DNA of 34,860 bases from Betaproteobacteria bacterium. Its GTDB lineage: Bacteria > Pseudomonadota > Gammaproteobacteria > Burkholderiales > SG8-41. The stretch spans positions 1 to 34,860 of the forward strand of contig JACQGN010000197.1 in the NCBI GenBank assembly GCA_016199545.1. Reading direction: 5' to 3'. The notes beneath the pieces are model-generated. The model saw only the letters and a list, made by a program, of their open reading frames with translations. It had not been told where the DNA came from and ran no database searches. A program made the translations under genes and the position numbers. Below, piece after piece: positions 7,737 to 15,593 of the stretch (within the stretch, counting starts at the first letter, position 1; each line of letters begins with the position of its first letter).

Positions 7737-9444
7737 CGCCGGTCTTCTGGTAGGAGTGAAAGTCCCTGCCGGTCGCGGTCCACGGATGCGGCGCGATGGC
7801 GTACATGTCCGACACGACGTCCACCACCACGGGTCTGTTCATTGCAATCGCGCGCCTCAAAGCATCGTGCATGTCGCCGGGCTTCTCGACGCGGATCCCG
7901 ACGCAGCCGAACGACTCGGCGACTTTCGCGAAATTGATGTTGGGAAAACGCCACATCTCCTCGGCGCGCCCGCGCTGTTCGCCGCCGTAGGCCGCGTTAT
8001 TCAGGTTGATTTCCTGGTTGAGCGCGCTGTTGTTGTTGACGACGATCACGGCGTTGATGTTGTGCCGCCGCGCGGTCTCCAGTTCGGCGATGTGATAGTA
8101 GAAGCCGCCGTCGCCGGTGAAGCACACCACTGGACGATCCGGCAGCGCGCACTTGACGCCCAGCGCCGCCGGGAAGCCCCAGCCGAGCGAGCCCGCGGTG
8201 CGATAGTAACCCTGGCCCGGGTGCTGCAGCTCGATGAACCGCGCGCTCCAGATTCCGGCGTGGCCGGTGTCCGACACTACCACGCCATCCGCCGGCAAGA
8301 CCTCCGAGATTTCCCTGCAGATGCGTTCGGGCCGGATCGGCATCGCATCCGAGTTGCGCATCGCGGCGTTCTCGGCACGCCAGTCGGCGACGATCTGCTG
8401 CACGCGCCCGATCCAGTCGCCCCACTCCGACGCCGCGTGTGGCGCGGCATCGATCATGCGCCGCAGCGAGACCTTGGCATCGCCCAGGATGGAAACGGCG
8501 TTCGGATAGTTCCTGCCGAGTTCGGTCGGGTCGATGTCGAGCTGGATCACCTTTGTGCCGGGAGGCGGAAACATCCAGTTATTGGTGACCTGGCCGCCGC
8601 AGTGACTGCCGATGAAGAACACGAGATCGGCTTCGTGCAGTACGCGGTTGGCGCAATCGCGCGAATACGCGCCCGGCACGCCGACCGCGAGCGGATGTGC
8701 GTCGAGGATCGCGGCCTTGGCATTGAGCGAAGTTGCGACCGGAATCCGCAGCTTTTCCGCGAGTTCGACCGCCTCCGCCTGGGCACCTGACCGGACCACG
8801 CCACCGCCGGCAACGATCACCGGCCGCTTTGCCGCTGCCAGCACCGCGAGCGCATCGCGCACGCGCTGCATTTCCGGTTCGGGGCGGAACGCCGGCGCAC
8901 GCTGGTACATTGTTTCGACCAGCGGATCGAGTTCGGCTTCCTCCTCGGTGATCTGGCCCAGATGGCTCTGGATGCGCAGGTGCACCGGGCCAGGCGCGCC
9001 CGACGTGGCGACACGAAACGCCTGGCGCAGCAGATCGGGCAGCCGCGTCACGATATCGACCTGCGCGTTGAACTTGGTGACCGCATCGAACTGCGAGACG
9101 TCATCGACCTCCTGATACGCATGCCGGTAGCGCGACTGCGGCGTCGGCCCGCCGGTGATGGCGATGACCGGTGCGCCCGCCATGTGCGCATCCCGGATTC
9201 CAGCGGCGAGATTGGAAGCGCCGATCATCTGCGCCATGCACACGCCCGGCTTCCCGCTCGCGCGGGCATAGCCGTCGGCCATGTAGGCGGCCGCTTTCTC
9301 GCCGTGCACCATCAGTCGCTTGATCGGCATGTCCTCCATCTCGGCAAATGCCTTCAGCATGAACGCCGGCACGAAAAAGATGTGCGTCACGCCGTAGCCT
9401 TCCATCATCTGCGCGAACAGCCGCGCGCCCGTCATCTTCGGCAT
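7732..9444 (-). CDS. thiamine diphosphate-dependent enzyme, acetolactate synthase/benzoylformate decarboxylase-like
   Basis: A 570-residue three-domain ThDP enzyme, full length for the family. The PYR domain carries the catalytic Glu in MVHGEKAAAYMADGYARASG (E49). The middle domain has KRPVIVAGGGVV. The PP domain has the ThDP-binding motif GDGG...VVNNN at about 443-471. It starts at ATG 9444 behind GAGGGAGA. The family includes acetolactate synthase, oxalyl-CoA decarboxylase and 2-oxoacid decarboxylases. No regulatory ACT subunit lies next to it, so a catabolic decarboxylase or lyase is more likely than the biosynthetic enzyme. It presumably belonged with the adjacent cupin and Bug genes. Confidence 0.92.
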   Translation of the reverse strand: MPKMTGARLFAQMMEGYGVTHIFFVPAFMLKAFAEMEDMPIKRLMVHGEKAAAYMADGYARASGKPGVCMAQMIGASNLAAGIRDAHMAGAPVIAITGGPTPQSRYRHAYQEVDDVSQFDAVTKFNAQVDIVTRLPDLLRQAFRVATSGAPGPVHLRIQSHLGQITEEEAELDPLVETMYQRAPAFRPEPEMQRVRDALAVLAAAKRPVIVAGGGVVRSGAQAEAVELAEKLRIPVATSLNAKAAILDAHPLAVGVPGAYSRDCANRVLHEADLVFFIGSHCGGQVTNNWMFPPPGTKVIQLDIDPTELGRNYPNAVSILGDAKVSLRRMIDAAPHAASEWGDWIGRVQQIVADWRAENAAMRNSDAMPIRPERICREISEVLPADGVVVSDTGHAGIWSARFIELQHPGQGYYRTAGSLGWGFPAALGVKCALPDRPVVCFTGDGGFYYHIAELETARRHNINAVIVVNNNSALNQEINLNNAAYGGEQRGRAEEMWRFPNINFAKVAESFGCVGIRVEKPGDMHDALRRAIAMNRPVVVDVVSDMYAIAPHPWTATGRDFHSYQKTGA

Positions 9445-9502
9445 GCGATTGATTCTCCCTCGTTGATATCAATGTTACCGCGTCCTGATGTTTAGGGAAG
9501 GT

Positions 9503-9599
9503 CTGAATAAGCTCAAGTTCGTCACTCCGGTGAAAACCGGAGTCCAGTGAAATCAGTCGCTTCCTGGATCCCGGCCTACGCCGGGATGACGTTATTCAG
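9503..9599. repeat. 97-bp intergenic repeat with paired inverted hairpins
   Basis: CTGAATAA and TTATTCAG bound the element. Inside, GTCACTCCGGTGAAAACCGG and the reverse-oriented CCCGGCCTACGCCGGGATGAC are two units of the widespread proteobacterial repeat that reads GTCATTCCGG...CCGGAATCCAG in other genomes. It is non-coding. Confidence 0.8.
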
Positions 9600-9643
9600 G
9601 TGTTCCTTAAATCAAGGCACGCGCGTTGTTTTACCGAGCCCGG

Positions 9644-9674
9644 TCAAAAAACGAAACCCCTCCGGAGAGGGGTT
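9644..9674 (-). terminator. rho-independent terminator for the 9744-10175 gene
   Basis: AACCCCTC-CGGA-GAGGGGTT (9655-9674) is a perfect 8-bp stem with a 4-base loop. In the minus-strand sense it is followed by TTTCGTTTTTT, a typical U-tract. It lies about 70 nt after the stop at 9744. Confidence 0.85.
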
Positions 9675-9743
9675 CGAGTGGATCGCCGAAAGCGGATTCG
9701 AAGAATTCCGAACTTGCCCGATCCGTCTTCAACCCTGGCTACA

Positions 9744-10175
9744 TCATTTTTTCGGTTCTTTCAAGAACACCAGGTAGAGCACGATATCCGATTTCCCTTC
9801 GTTCTTGGGTATATATGGCACCTTGTCGGCTTCCAAGACTTTCACTTCGCCGGTTTTGAACACCACCTTCTCAGTCTTGCCATCAGCAAAAATGCGCGTG
9901 AGTGTCCCGCCCTTCAAAGGGCGTATGACGCGGAACGGGCGCGCCGCGTTCGGGGCTTCGTCGCCCGGCTTGAACGTCGCCTCGACCACCCGCACCTTGT
10001 CGTTTTGAAACAGCTCCTTTATTGCAGCCTTGCCTTTTGCGGCTTTCGCGTCTTTCTTCACCTCTTTCTTCGTCTCCTTCGCCTTGTCCTGCGCCGCGGC
10101 CGGTTGCACTGCGAGCCCGGCCACCATAAAAGCAGGCACCATTACGCCAATCAACAAACGGATCAATCGTTTCAT
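9744..10175 (-). CDS. secreted small cupin-like protein, unknown function
   Basis: A 143-residue protein starting at ATG 10175 behind GGGAGG. A signal peptide (MKRLIRLLIGVMVPAFMVAG, cleavage near AAAQ) is followed by a Lys-rich stretch (KETKKEVKKDAKAAKGK) and a beta-rich domain (NDKVRVVEATFKPGDEAP, then LTRIFADGKTEKVVFKTGEV) typical of small cupins of the PgdD/cytoplasmic-like type. It is probably periplasmic. It ends at a strong terminator and lies in its own unit, divergent from the glycosylase gene. The 250-bp gap 10176-10428 presumably holds both promoters; no clear -35/-10 pair was identified. Confidence 0.8.
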   Translation of the reverse strand: MKRLIRLLIGVMVPAFMVAGLAVQPAAAQDKAKETKKEVKKDAKAAKGKAAIKELFQNDKVRVVEATFKPGDEAPNAARPFRVIRPLKGGTLTRIFADGKTEKVVFKTGEVKVLEADKVPYIPKNEGKSDIVLYLVFLKEPKK

Positions 10176-10428
10176 AGCCAAACCTCCCTCTGGAACAAGT
10201 AAGTTACCTCCGATATGCCCGGCTGCTGGAAATGCGGTCGGGACCCCCGTACTCGTATCCGAGCTGCGGCCCGTTCCGAGATACCGCCTTCTACGGGCCA
10301 GCTCGAAAAACGAATGGCCGCATTGTAGGCTGAATTGCCGGCAATAGGCGACCGGGAATTGCCCGCGGCATCCCTTCCGGGGTAACGTAGCGACCTCACA
10401 CGGAACGACGAAAGGAGTTGCGTGAATT

Positions 10429-11034
10429 GTGGCACATGACAATGCCGTTCTCAGATCAGGGTCAGGCGGCCGAGAAGCACGCCGGCTCGATCGGGGTGCT
10501 TTCAGCCGGCCCACCCTTCAGGTCGCGCGTGACCTTCTTGGAAAATTCATCGTACGCAGTTACGGGCGCCGCCGCATCGACGCGATGATCACCGAAGTCG
10601 AAGCGTACAAGGGCCCGCAGGACAAGGCTTGCCACGCGTACGGGGGGCGGCGCACGCCGCGGGTCGAGCCGCTCTACGGCGAGGGCGGGACCGTGTACGT
10701 GTATCTGGTCTACGGGATGCACTGGCTGCTCAATTTCAGCACCGCCGGCGAGGGCCGGCCGGAGGGCGTCCTCGTGCGCGCCATCCTGACCGACCCCGAC
10801 GGAGCGCGCGATCCCGTCGTGGGACCGGGGAATGTGTCCCGCTACCTGCGGATAGACAAGAGGCTCGACGGGGCGGACGCCACCGACTCGAAGCAGATGT
10901 GGCTCGAGGACCGCGGCGTTCGCGTACCGGCACGGTGCGTCAGACGCGGACCGCGTGTCGGCGTGGAGTTCGCGGGGCCATACTGGGCTGCGCGGCCATG
11001 GCGATTCTGGATTGAACAACAGGAGGACGCATGA
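10429..11034 (+). CDS. mpg: 3-methyladenine DNA glycosylase (AAG/MPG family)
   Basis: A 201-residue monofunctional DNA glycosylase that excises alkylated purines such as 3-methyladenine in base excision repair. It has the active-site segment ITEVEAY (catalytic Glu58, equivalent to Glu125 of human AAG), KACHAYGGRRTPRVEPLYGE, the YVYLVYGMHWLLNF core and the later GPGNVSRYLRI. The length matches bacterial members. I chose GTG 10429, 11 nt after AAAGGAG; no ATG fits better. The last base pairs overlap the next gene by 4 nt (ATGA), so the two are translationally coupled. Some family positions differ (PRVEPLYGEGG instead of PRN-MFGPPG). Confidence 0.9.
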   Translation: MAHDNAVLRSGSGGREARRLDRGAFSRPTLQVARDLLGKFIVRSYGRRRIDAMITEVEAYKGPQDKACHAYGGRRTPRVEPLYGEGGTVYVYLVYGMHWLLNFSTAGEGRPEGVLVRAILTDPDGARDPVVGPGNVSRYLRIDKRLDGADATDSKQMWLEDRGVRVPARCVRRGPRVGVEFAGPYWAARPWRFWIEQQEDA

Positions 11035-11417
11035 TCAAGCACACCGGCGGCTGTCACTGCGGTCGTGTCAGATTCGAGGTTCTCGCTCCAGCGAGGATCG
11101 AGGTCTCGGAATGCAATTGCTCCATCTGCGGCAAGGCGGGCTATCTGCACCTCGTCGTTCCCGCCGACCGTTTCAAGCTGCTCTCCGGCGGTGACGCGCT
11201 GACGACCTACACGTTCAACACCCGCACGGCGAAACACTTGTTCTGCCCGGTTTGCGGCATCAAGTCATTCTACGTGCCGCGCTCGCATCCTGATGGCTTC
11301 AGTGTCAACGCCCGTTGTCTCGACCCGGGCACGGTGGAAAACATCAGCGTCAGGCAGTTCAACGGGCGCGAGTGGGAGAAACAGTATCCGAAGGGCCGGG
11401 GGGAGTACAGGCAGTGA
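11031..11417 (+). CDS. GFA family protein (CENP-V/glutathione-dependent formaldehyde-activating fold)
   Basis: A 128-residue Zn-binding protein with the full family cysteine set: GGCHCGRV (C8, C10), ECNCSICGKAG (C28, C30, C33) and LFCPVCGIKSF (C72, C75). Its length and the conserved KSFYVPRSHPDG and NARCLD segments match a complete single-domain GFA protein. The start ATG overlaps the glycosylase stop by 4 nt. Despite the family name most members have no proven formaldehyde activity, and the role here is unknown. Confidence 0.92.
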   Translation: MIKHTGGCHCGRVRFEVLAPARIEVSECNCSICGKAGYLHLVVPADRFKLLSGGDALTTYTFNTRTAKHLFCPVCGIKSFYVPRSHPDGFSVNARCLDPGTVENISVRQFNGREWEKQYPKGRGEYRQ

Positions 11418-11443
11418 CGCGCACTGCGCGCGGTTGAACCGCA

Positions 11444-11875
11444 GTGGTGCTCGTCAGTGTCCTCGTGAACCTGGGCCTGGACCTCATCGCCTCGGTGAAC
11501 GCGTATTTCGACCGGCGTCTCGGCGATGTTGCAATTCCCTGGCCGAACGGCCTCGCGCTCTACCGCCAGTCGGGCCGACTCGACGCGCTGGCACGCGAGG
11601 CGGGGTTGCCGCTGCTCTTCGAGTTCGAGTCCTCCGACGATCTCGATACCGGCAGCGCACTCACGTGGCATCCGCCGGAGCTCGCGCTGCCCACGGTCGG
11701 GCATCTGATCGCGCATGCCACCCCCGGCACCCGCCTGCACCACGAACTCCTGACGCTGCGCACAGCGCTGCTCTCGGCGCGAGCGAAGAACGCGCGGTTC
11801 TGCCTGCTGGTGCAGTCCTGGGGCCGCGGCGCCAATGCGGAGAACGAGTCGCGCCGCCGCGGCAGTTTTTCCTGA
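11444..11875 (+). CDS. hypothetical protein
   Basis: A 143-residue frame from GTG 11444, 26 nt after the GFA stop. Third-position GC is high and the composition is protein-like (SVNAYFDRRLGDVAIPWPNG, FEFESSDDLDTGSALTWHPP), so I regard it as a real gene, probably the third in the glycosylase operon. No recognisable motif or transmembrane segment is present and the C-terminus is Arg/Ser-rich. I do not recognise a family. Confidence 0.55.
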   Translation: MVLVSVLVNLGLDLIASVNAYFDRRLGDVAIPWPNGLALYRQSGRLDALAREAGLPLLFEFESSDDLDTGSALTWHPPELALPTVGHLIAHATPGTRLHHELLTLRTALLSARAKNARFCLLVQSWGRGANAENESRRRGSFS

Positions 11876-12173
11876 ACGGTTGACGCGAACATCTGTTATC
11901 CCCGGGTGGCTCATGTGGTGAGCCACGCGCGCCCGTACGCTTCTCCAGTTTTCCATCAGCATCAACCGCGACCGAAATCGCGGCATAATCCAGCTATAGG
12001 GAGGAGCCATTCATTGTCCGGCGAACAAGAAGCAACATTGGTACCCAGCGCATTGGACCTTCAGCGGTGGTGCGCAGTCGCTAAAGCTGGCAACTTGGCC
12101 CCCCGTCCATATTTCGGCGTCGTCTGTCAGCGAGATCCGCGTTCCTGCACTCCCCCCCGGGGCACGTTTTGAC
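11876..12173 (+). other. island left boundary; no convincing gene, upstream region of helicase
   Basis: No confident gene lies here. A GGGAGGAG ribosome-site-like run at 12000-12007 is followed by ATT rather than ATG. The helicase frame stays open from there to GTG 12174, and the last part (VSEIRVPALPPGARFDV) looks protein-like. CATAAT or CTATAG near 11985-11998 could be a -10 box, with no good -35. The true helicase start may therefore lie upstream of 12174, or the original start codon has been mutated. Confidence 0.4.
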
Positions 12174-15100
12174 GTGATCAAAGCCGGCCATATTCTTTCC
12201 GGGTCCCTCTTCAACGAGCCGATGCGCGTTGAAACCGTGCGGCAGTCGGGGTCTGAAGCGTGGGTGGTCGGGTTGGTCGGAGTGCGCTCGGAGCGGTTCC
12301 GCAGCGTCACGCTTTCACGCTCCGACCTCGAATCGCTGCAAATCGTCGGGAGCGACTACTCCTACGACGCCGACGCCAGTCTGCTCCGTCTCGGATTGCA
12401 GGCGTACGCCCTCGGCATCGCGTGGGAGTTCGATCCCTACTTCGGGCTCTCGATTTCGCGCGTCGATCCTTTGCCCCACCAGTTGTCGGCGATCTACGAC
12501 CACCTGTTGAAACTGGCCCGCGTGCGCTTTCTCCTGGCGGATGACGCGGGGGCCGGCAAGACCATCATGTCCGGGCTGCTCATCCGGGAACTCAAGCTCC
12601 GGGGTCTGGCGGAGCGCATCCTGATCGTCGGCCCTGCGAACCTCGCCTTCCAATGGCAGCGCGAAATGAAGGAGAAGTTCGACGAGGAATTCATTGTCCT
12701 CAAGGGCGCCGATATCCGCGACCAGTTCGGCGTCAATCAGTGGCTGAAGCAAAAGCAGGTCATTGCCTCGCTCGACCTTGCCAAGCGCGATGAGATACTG
12801 CCCGGCCTGCGGCAAGTGCACTGGGATCTCGTGATCGTGGACGAGGCCCACCGCATGTCGTGGACGCCTCCCGCACGCAAGACCGCGCGTTACGCGTTGG
12901 GCGAGCTGCTGCGCGATGGCTCGGATCATCTGCTGCTCCTCACGGCGACGCCCCACAAGGGAAACCCGGAGAACTTCACGCTTTTCCTGCAACTCCTCGA
13001 TCGCGATGCGTATGCCGACGTCCGCTCGATCCAGCAGGCCATGGAGCGCCGCGCGGCGCCGTTCTACCTGCGGCGAACGAAGGAGGCCATGGTGTATTTC
13101 CCGGAGCGCCAGGCAGACGGCACCTGGGTGGCCAGGAAAATTTTCACCAAGCGCATTCCACGCACGGTGGATTTCCAGATCGACGGTGCGGAATTCGAGC
13201 TATACCGGGACGTCACGCGATTCGTAAAACGGCAGAGCGCACAGGCGGCCCTGGAGGGAGACAATCCGCGCGCCCGTGCGGTCGGCTTCCTGATGGCGCT
13301 TTACCAGCGGCGCCTCGCGTCGAGCACCCGAGCCATGCGGCAATCGCTGGACAATCGCGCCCGGCGGCTCGACGACGGCCTGAAACGCGCCAAAGAGCTG
13401 GCTCTGACCGCTCCGCCCGATCTCCCCGATCCGGAGGAACTGGAGGAAATGGAGGAGGCTGAGCGCGAGCATCTCGAGAAAATCCTCGAAGCGATCACCC
13501 TTGCCGGGAGCGCCGAGCAGGTGCGTGAGGAAATCCGTGAACTGCACGCGCTCGCTCGGCAGGCGAAGGAGGTTGAAGACGCGAATGCGGAGGCGAAGCT
13601 TTCGCGGCTCAAGGATCTCATGCAGCGGGAGGGCTTCTTCGAGCGGCCCGAACAGCGATTGCTGCTGTTCACCGAATTCCGGGACACCCTCGACTATCTT
13701 GTCGAGAGACTCAAAGCGTGGGGGTTCCGGGTCGGCTTCATCCACGGGAGCATGAAATCCGGTTCACGCGAAGAGTCCGGTTCACGCCTCTATGCGGAGC
13801 AGCAGTTCAAGGACGGCGCGATCCAGGTGCTGGTTGCCACTGAGGCGGCGGGCGAGGGCATCAACCTGCAGTGCTGCCACATCCTCTTCAATTACGACAT
13901 CCCGTGGAATCCGAACCGGCTCGAGCAGCGCATGGGCCGCATCCACCGCTATGGCCAGGTGCATGACTGCCTGATCTTCAACTTCGTGGCCACCAACACC
14001 ATCGAGGGCCGGGTGTTGCGGCGGCTGCTGGAAAAGCTCCAGGAAATCCGCGACGCGCTCGACGACGACGCCGTGTTCAACGTTGTGGGGGAGATATTGC
14101 CCGCGGCGCATATCGAAAAGGTGCTGCGCGACTACTACGCCGGGCGGCTGGGCGATGCCGACCTCGAGGACCGGTTGCTGGAGGACGTGGACGAAGAGCA
14201 GTTCCGCGCCATCTGCCGCAACGCCCTGGAGGGGCTGGCCTCGAAGAAACTCAATCTCGAAATGTTGATCGAGCGCCGCGCCCGCGCGCAGGAACGGCGC
14301 GTCGTGCCGGAGACCATCGCCCGATTCATCGCGGATGCATCCGACTATGCCGGGCTTGCGTTGAAGGCGCTGCCTGCGCCCGCTCATACGTTCGAGCCGG
14401 GCCGCACGCCGACTTCCCTCAAGGCCTGCGAACAGGACCCCGACTGGCGCCTGCCGCAGCTTGCGACCCGCTATCCGCGGTGCTCGACGGATCGCGAGGC
14501 CGCGGAAACCCACAGCCTGGAATGGGTCACGCCCGGACATCCGCTGTTCGAGGCACTGCGGCGGCACACGCTGTCCCGGGCACGCGAGGCGTTTGCGGCC
14601 GGCGCGTCGTTCTGGTCGATCAAACATGCCTCCTCCGCGCGGATCGACTTCTACCGCGCCCGGGTGGTGGACGGTCTGGGCCAGGTGATACACGAGCGGC
14701 TGTTTGCCATCGAAACGCTATCCACGGGGGAGCGCCGGTTGGCCGAACCGTCGTTGCTGGGCGATCTGGTCGTGGCCAAAAACGAGGACCGTGTTCCTCC
14801 GATGGCTGATCCGGACGAGGTAGAGATGTGGCTGCATGAGAATGCGCTCGAACCCTTTATCGCGGAGGCCCGCCGCGAGCGCGCCGAGGAAGTGGAGCGC
14901 ATTTCCGCGCATGTGGATCTCTCGCTGACGGAGCTGCTGCACAAGGCAGATGAGGAGATAGGGCGCGCCGCCCAGGAAGTCGATCAGGGCGCACAGGGTG
15001 CCGAAGGCCGGCTCGCCCAGGCCGAAACGCGGCATGCGGAACTGCACGCGCGGCGGGACCGCCGCCGGCAGGAACTCGAGCGCCAGCGCGCCGTGACGCT

Positions 15101-15593
15101 CCAGAACGTCGAGCGCATCACCAGCGTGGCCGTGCTGCCGCATCCCGAGCGCGAATCACCCGAGATGCGGCGGCTGCGGCCGAATTTCGAGACCGAGGCG
15201 ACCGCGATGCGGGTCGCGATGGAGCACGAGCGTGCCAGAGGCTGTGTCGTCACGGACGTGCACGAGAAGGATCTCGGTTACGACATCACGAGCCTTGACC
15301 CCAAGTCCGGCGAGTTGCGCTTGATCGAAATCAAGGGCATCGGCGCCACGACCGGCAGGATTTTGTTGACGCCGAACGAACGGCGGGTGGCCGAGGACCG
15401 GCGCGACTGCTATTGGCTCTACGTGGTGACCCATTGCGATACGCAACCCAAGCTCGAAAACCCCGTCAAGGACCCGGCGCGTATCGCCTGGCACGAGGTA
15501 ATAAAGGTCCAGCACTACTGGCTCGAAGTGAATGCGATCTCGCAGCCCATGCGCGTGACCGAGCCCGCCTCCGAATATGGAGGGTCGACGTGA
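12174..15593 (+). CDS. Hma-type SNF2-like helicase with C-terminal DUF3883 nuclease-like domain
   Basis: An 1139-residue superfamily 2 helicase. Motif I is DDAGAGKTIMSG at about residue 123, motif II VIVDEAHRMSW at about 222, motif III LLLTATPHKGNPENF at about 257, and motifs V/VI EAAGEGINLQ and EQRMGRIHRYGQ at about 560-590. A Glu-rich insertion lies at about 420-440 and a coiled coil at about 895-980. The C-terminus (from about 1010) is a DUF3883-like module with GYDI and LRLIEIKG, the D...ExK arrangement of PD-(D/E)XK folds. Such SNF2-DUF3883 helicases are found in DISARM and Hma defence systems. With the DUF1156 methylase and DUF499 ATPase downstream it fits Hma (helicase-methylase-ATPase). 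It probably translocates on or remodels foreign DNA. The start codon is uncertain; GTG 12174 has no clear ribosome site. Confidence 0.88.
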   Translation: MIKAGHILSGSLFNEPMRVETVRQSGSEAWVVGLVGVRSERFRSVTLSRSDLESLQIVGSDYSYDADASLLRLGLQAYALGIAWEFDPYFGLSISRVDPLPHQLSAIYDHLLKLARVRFLLADDAGAGKTIMSGLLIRELKLRGLAERILIVGPANLAFQWQREMKEKFDEEFIVLKGADIRDQFGVNQWLKQKQVIASLDLAKRDEILPGLRQVHWDLVIVDEAHRMSWTPPARKTARYALGELLRDGSDHLLLLTATPHKGNPENFTLFLQLLDRDAYADVRSIQQAMERRAAPFYLRRTKEAMVYFPERQADGTWVARKIFTKRIPRTVDFQIDGAEFELYRDVTRFVKRQSAQAALEGDNPRARAVGFLMALYQRRLASSTRAMRQSLDNRARRLDDGLKRAKELALTAPPDLPDPEELEEMEEAEREHLEKILEAITLAGSAEQVREEIRELHALARQAKEVEDANAEAKLSRLKDLMQREGFFERPEQRLLLFTEFRDTLDYLVERLKAWGFRVGFIHGSMKSGSREESGSRLYAEQQFKDGAIQVLVATEAAGEGINLQCCHILFNYDIPWNPNRLEQRMGRIHRYGQVHDCLIFNFVATNTIEGRVLRRLLEKLQEIRDALDDDAVFNVVGEILPAAHIEKVLRDYYAGRLGDADLEDRLLEDVDEEQFRAICRNALEGLASKKLNLEMLIERRARAQERRVVPETIARFIADASDYAGLALKALPAPAHTFEPGRTPTSLKACEQDPDWRLPQLATRYPRCSTDREAAETHSLEWVTPGHPLFEALRRHTLSRAREAFAAGASFWSIKHASSARIDFYRARVVDGLGQVIHERLFAIETLSTGERRLAEPSLLGDLVVAKNEDRVPPMADPDEVEMWLHENALEPFIAEARRERAEEVERISAHVDLSLTELLHKADEEIGRAAQEVDQGAQGAEGRLAQAETRHAELHARRDRRRQELERQRAVTLQNVERITSVAVLPHPERESPEMRRLRPNFETEATAMRVAMEHERARGCVVTDVHEKDLGYDITSLDPKSGELRLIEIKGIGATTGRILLTPNERRVAEDRRDCYWLYVVTHCDTQPKLENPVKDPARIAWHEVIKVQHYWLEVNAISQPMRVTEPASEYGGST

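Noticed and set aside
11876-12173. Integration site (tRNA or attachment repeat) at the island edges
   Set aside because: I found no tRNA, no integrase and no matching direct repeats between the left edge near 11.9 kb and the right edge near 31.3 kb.
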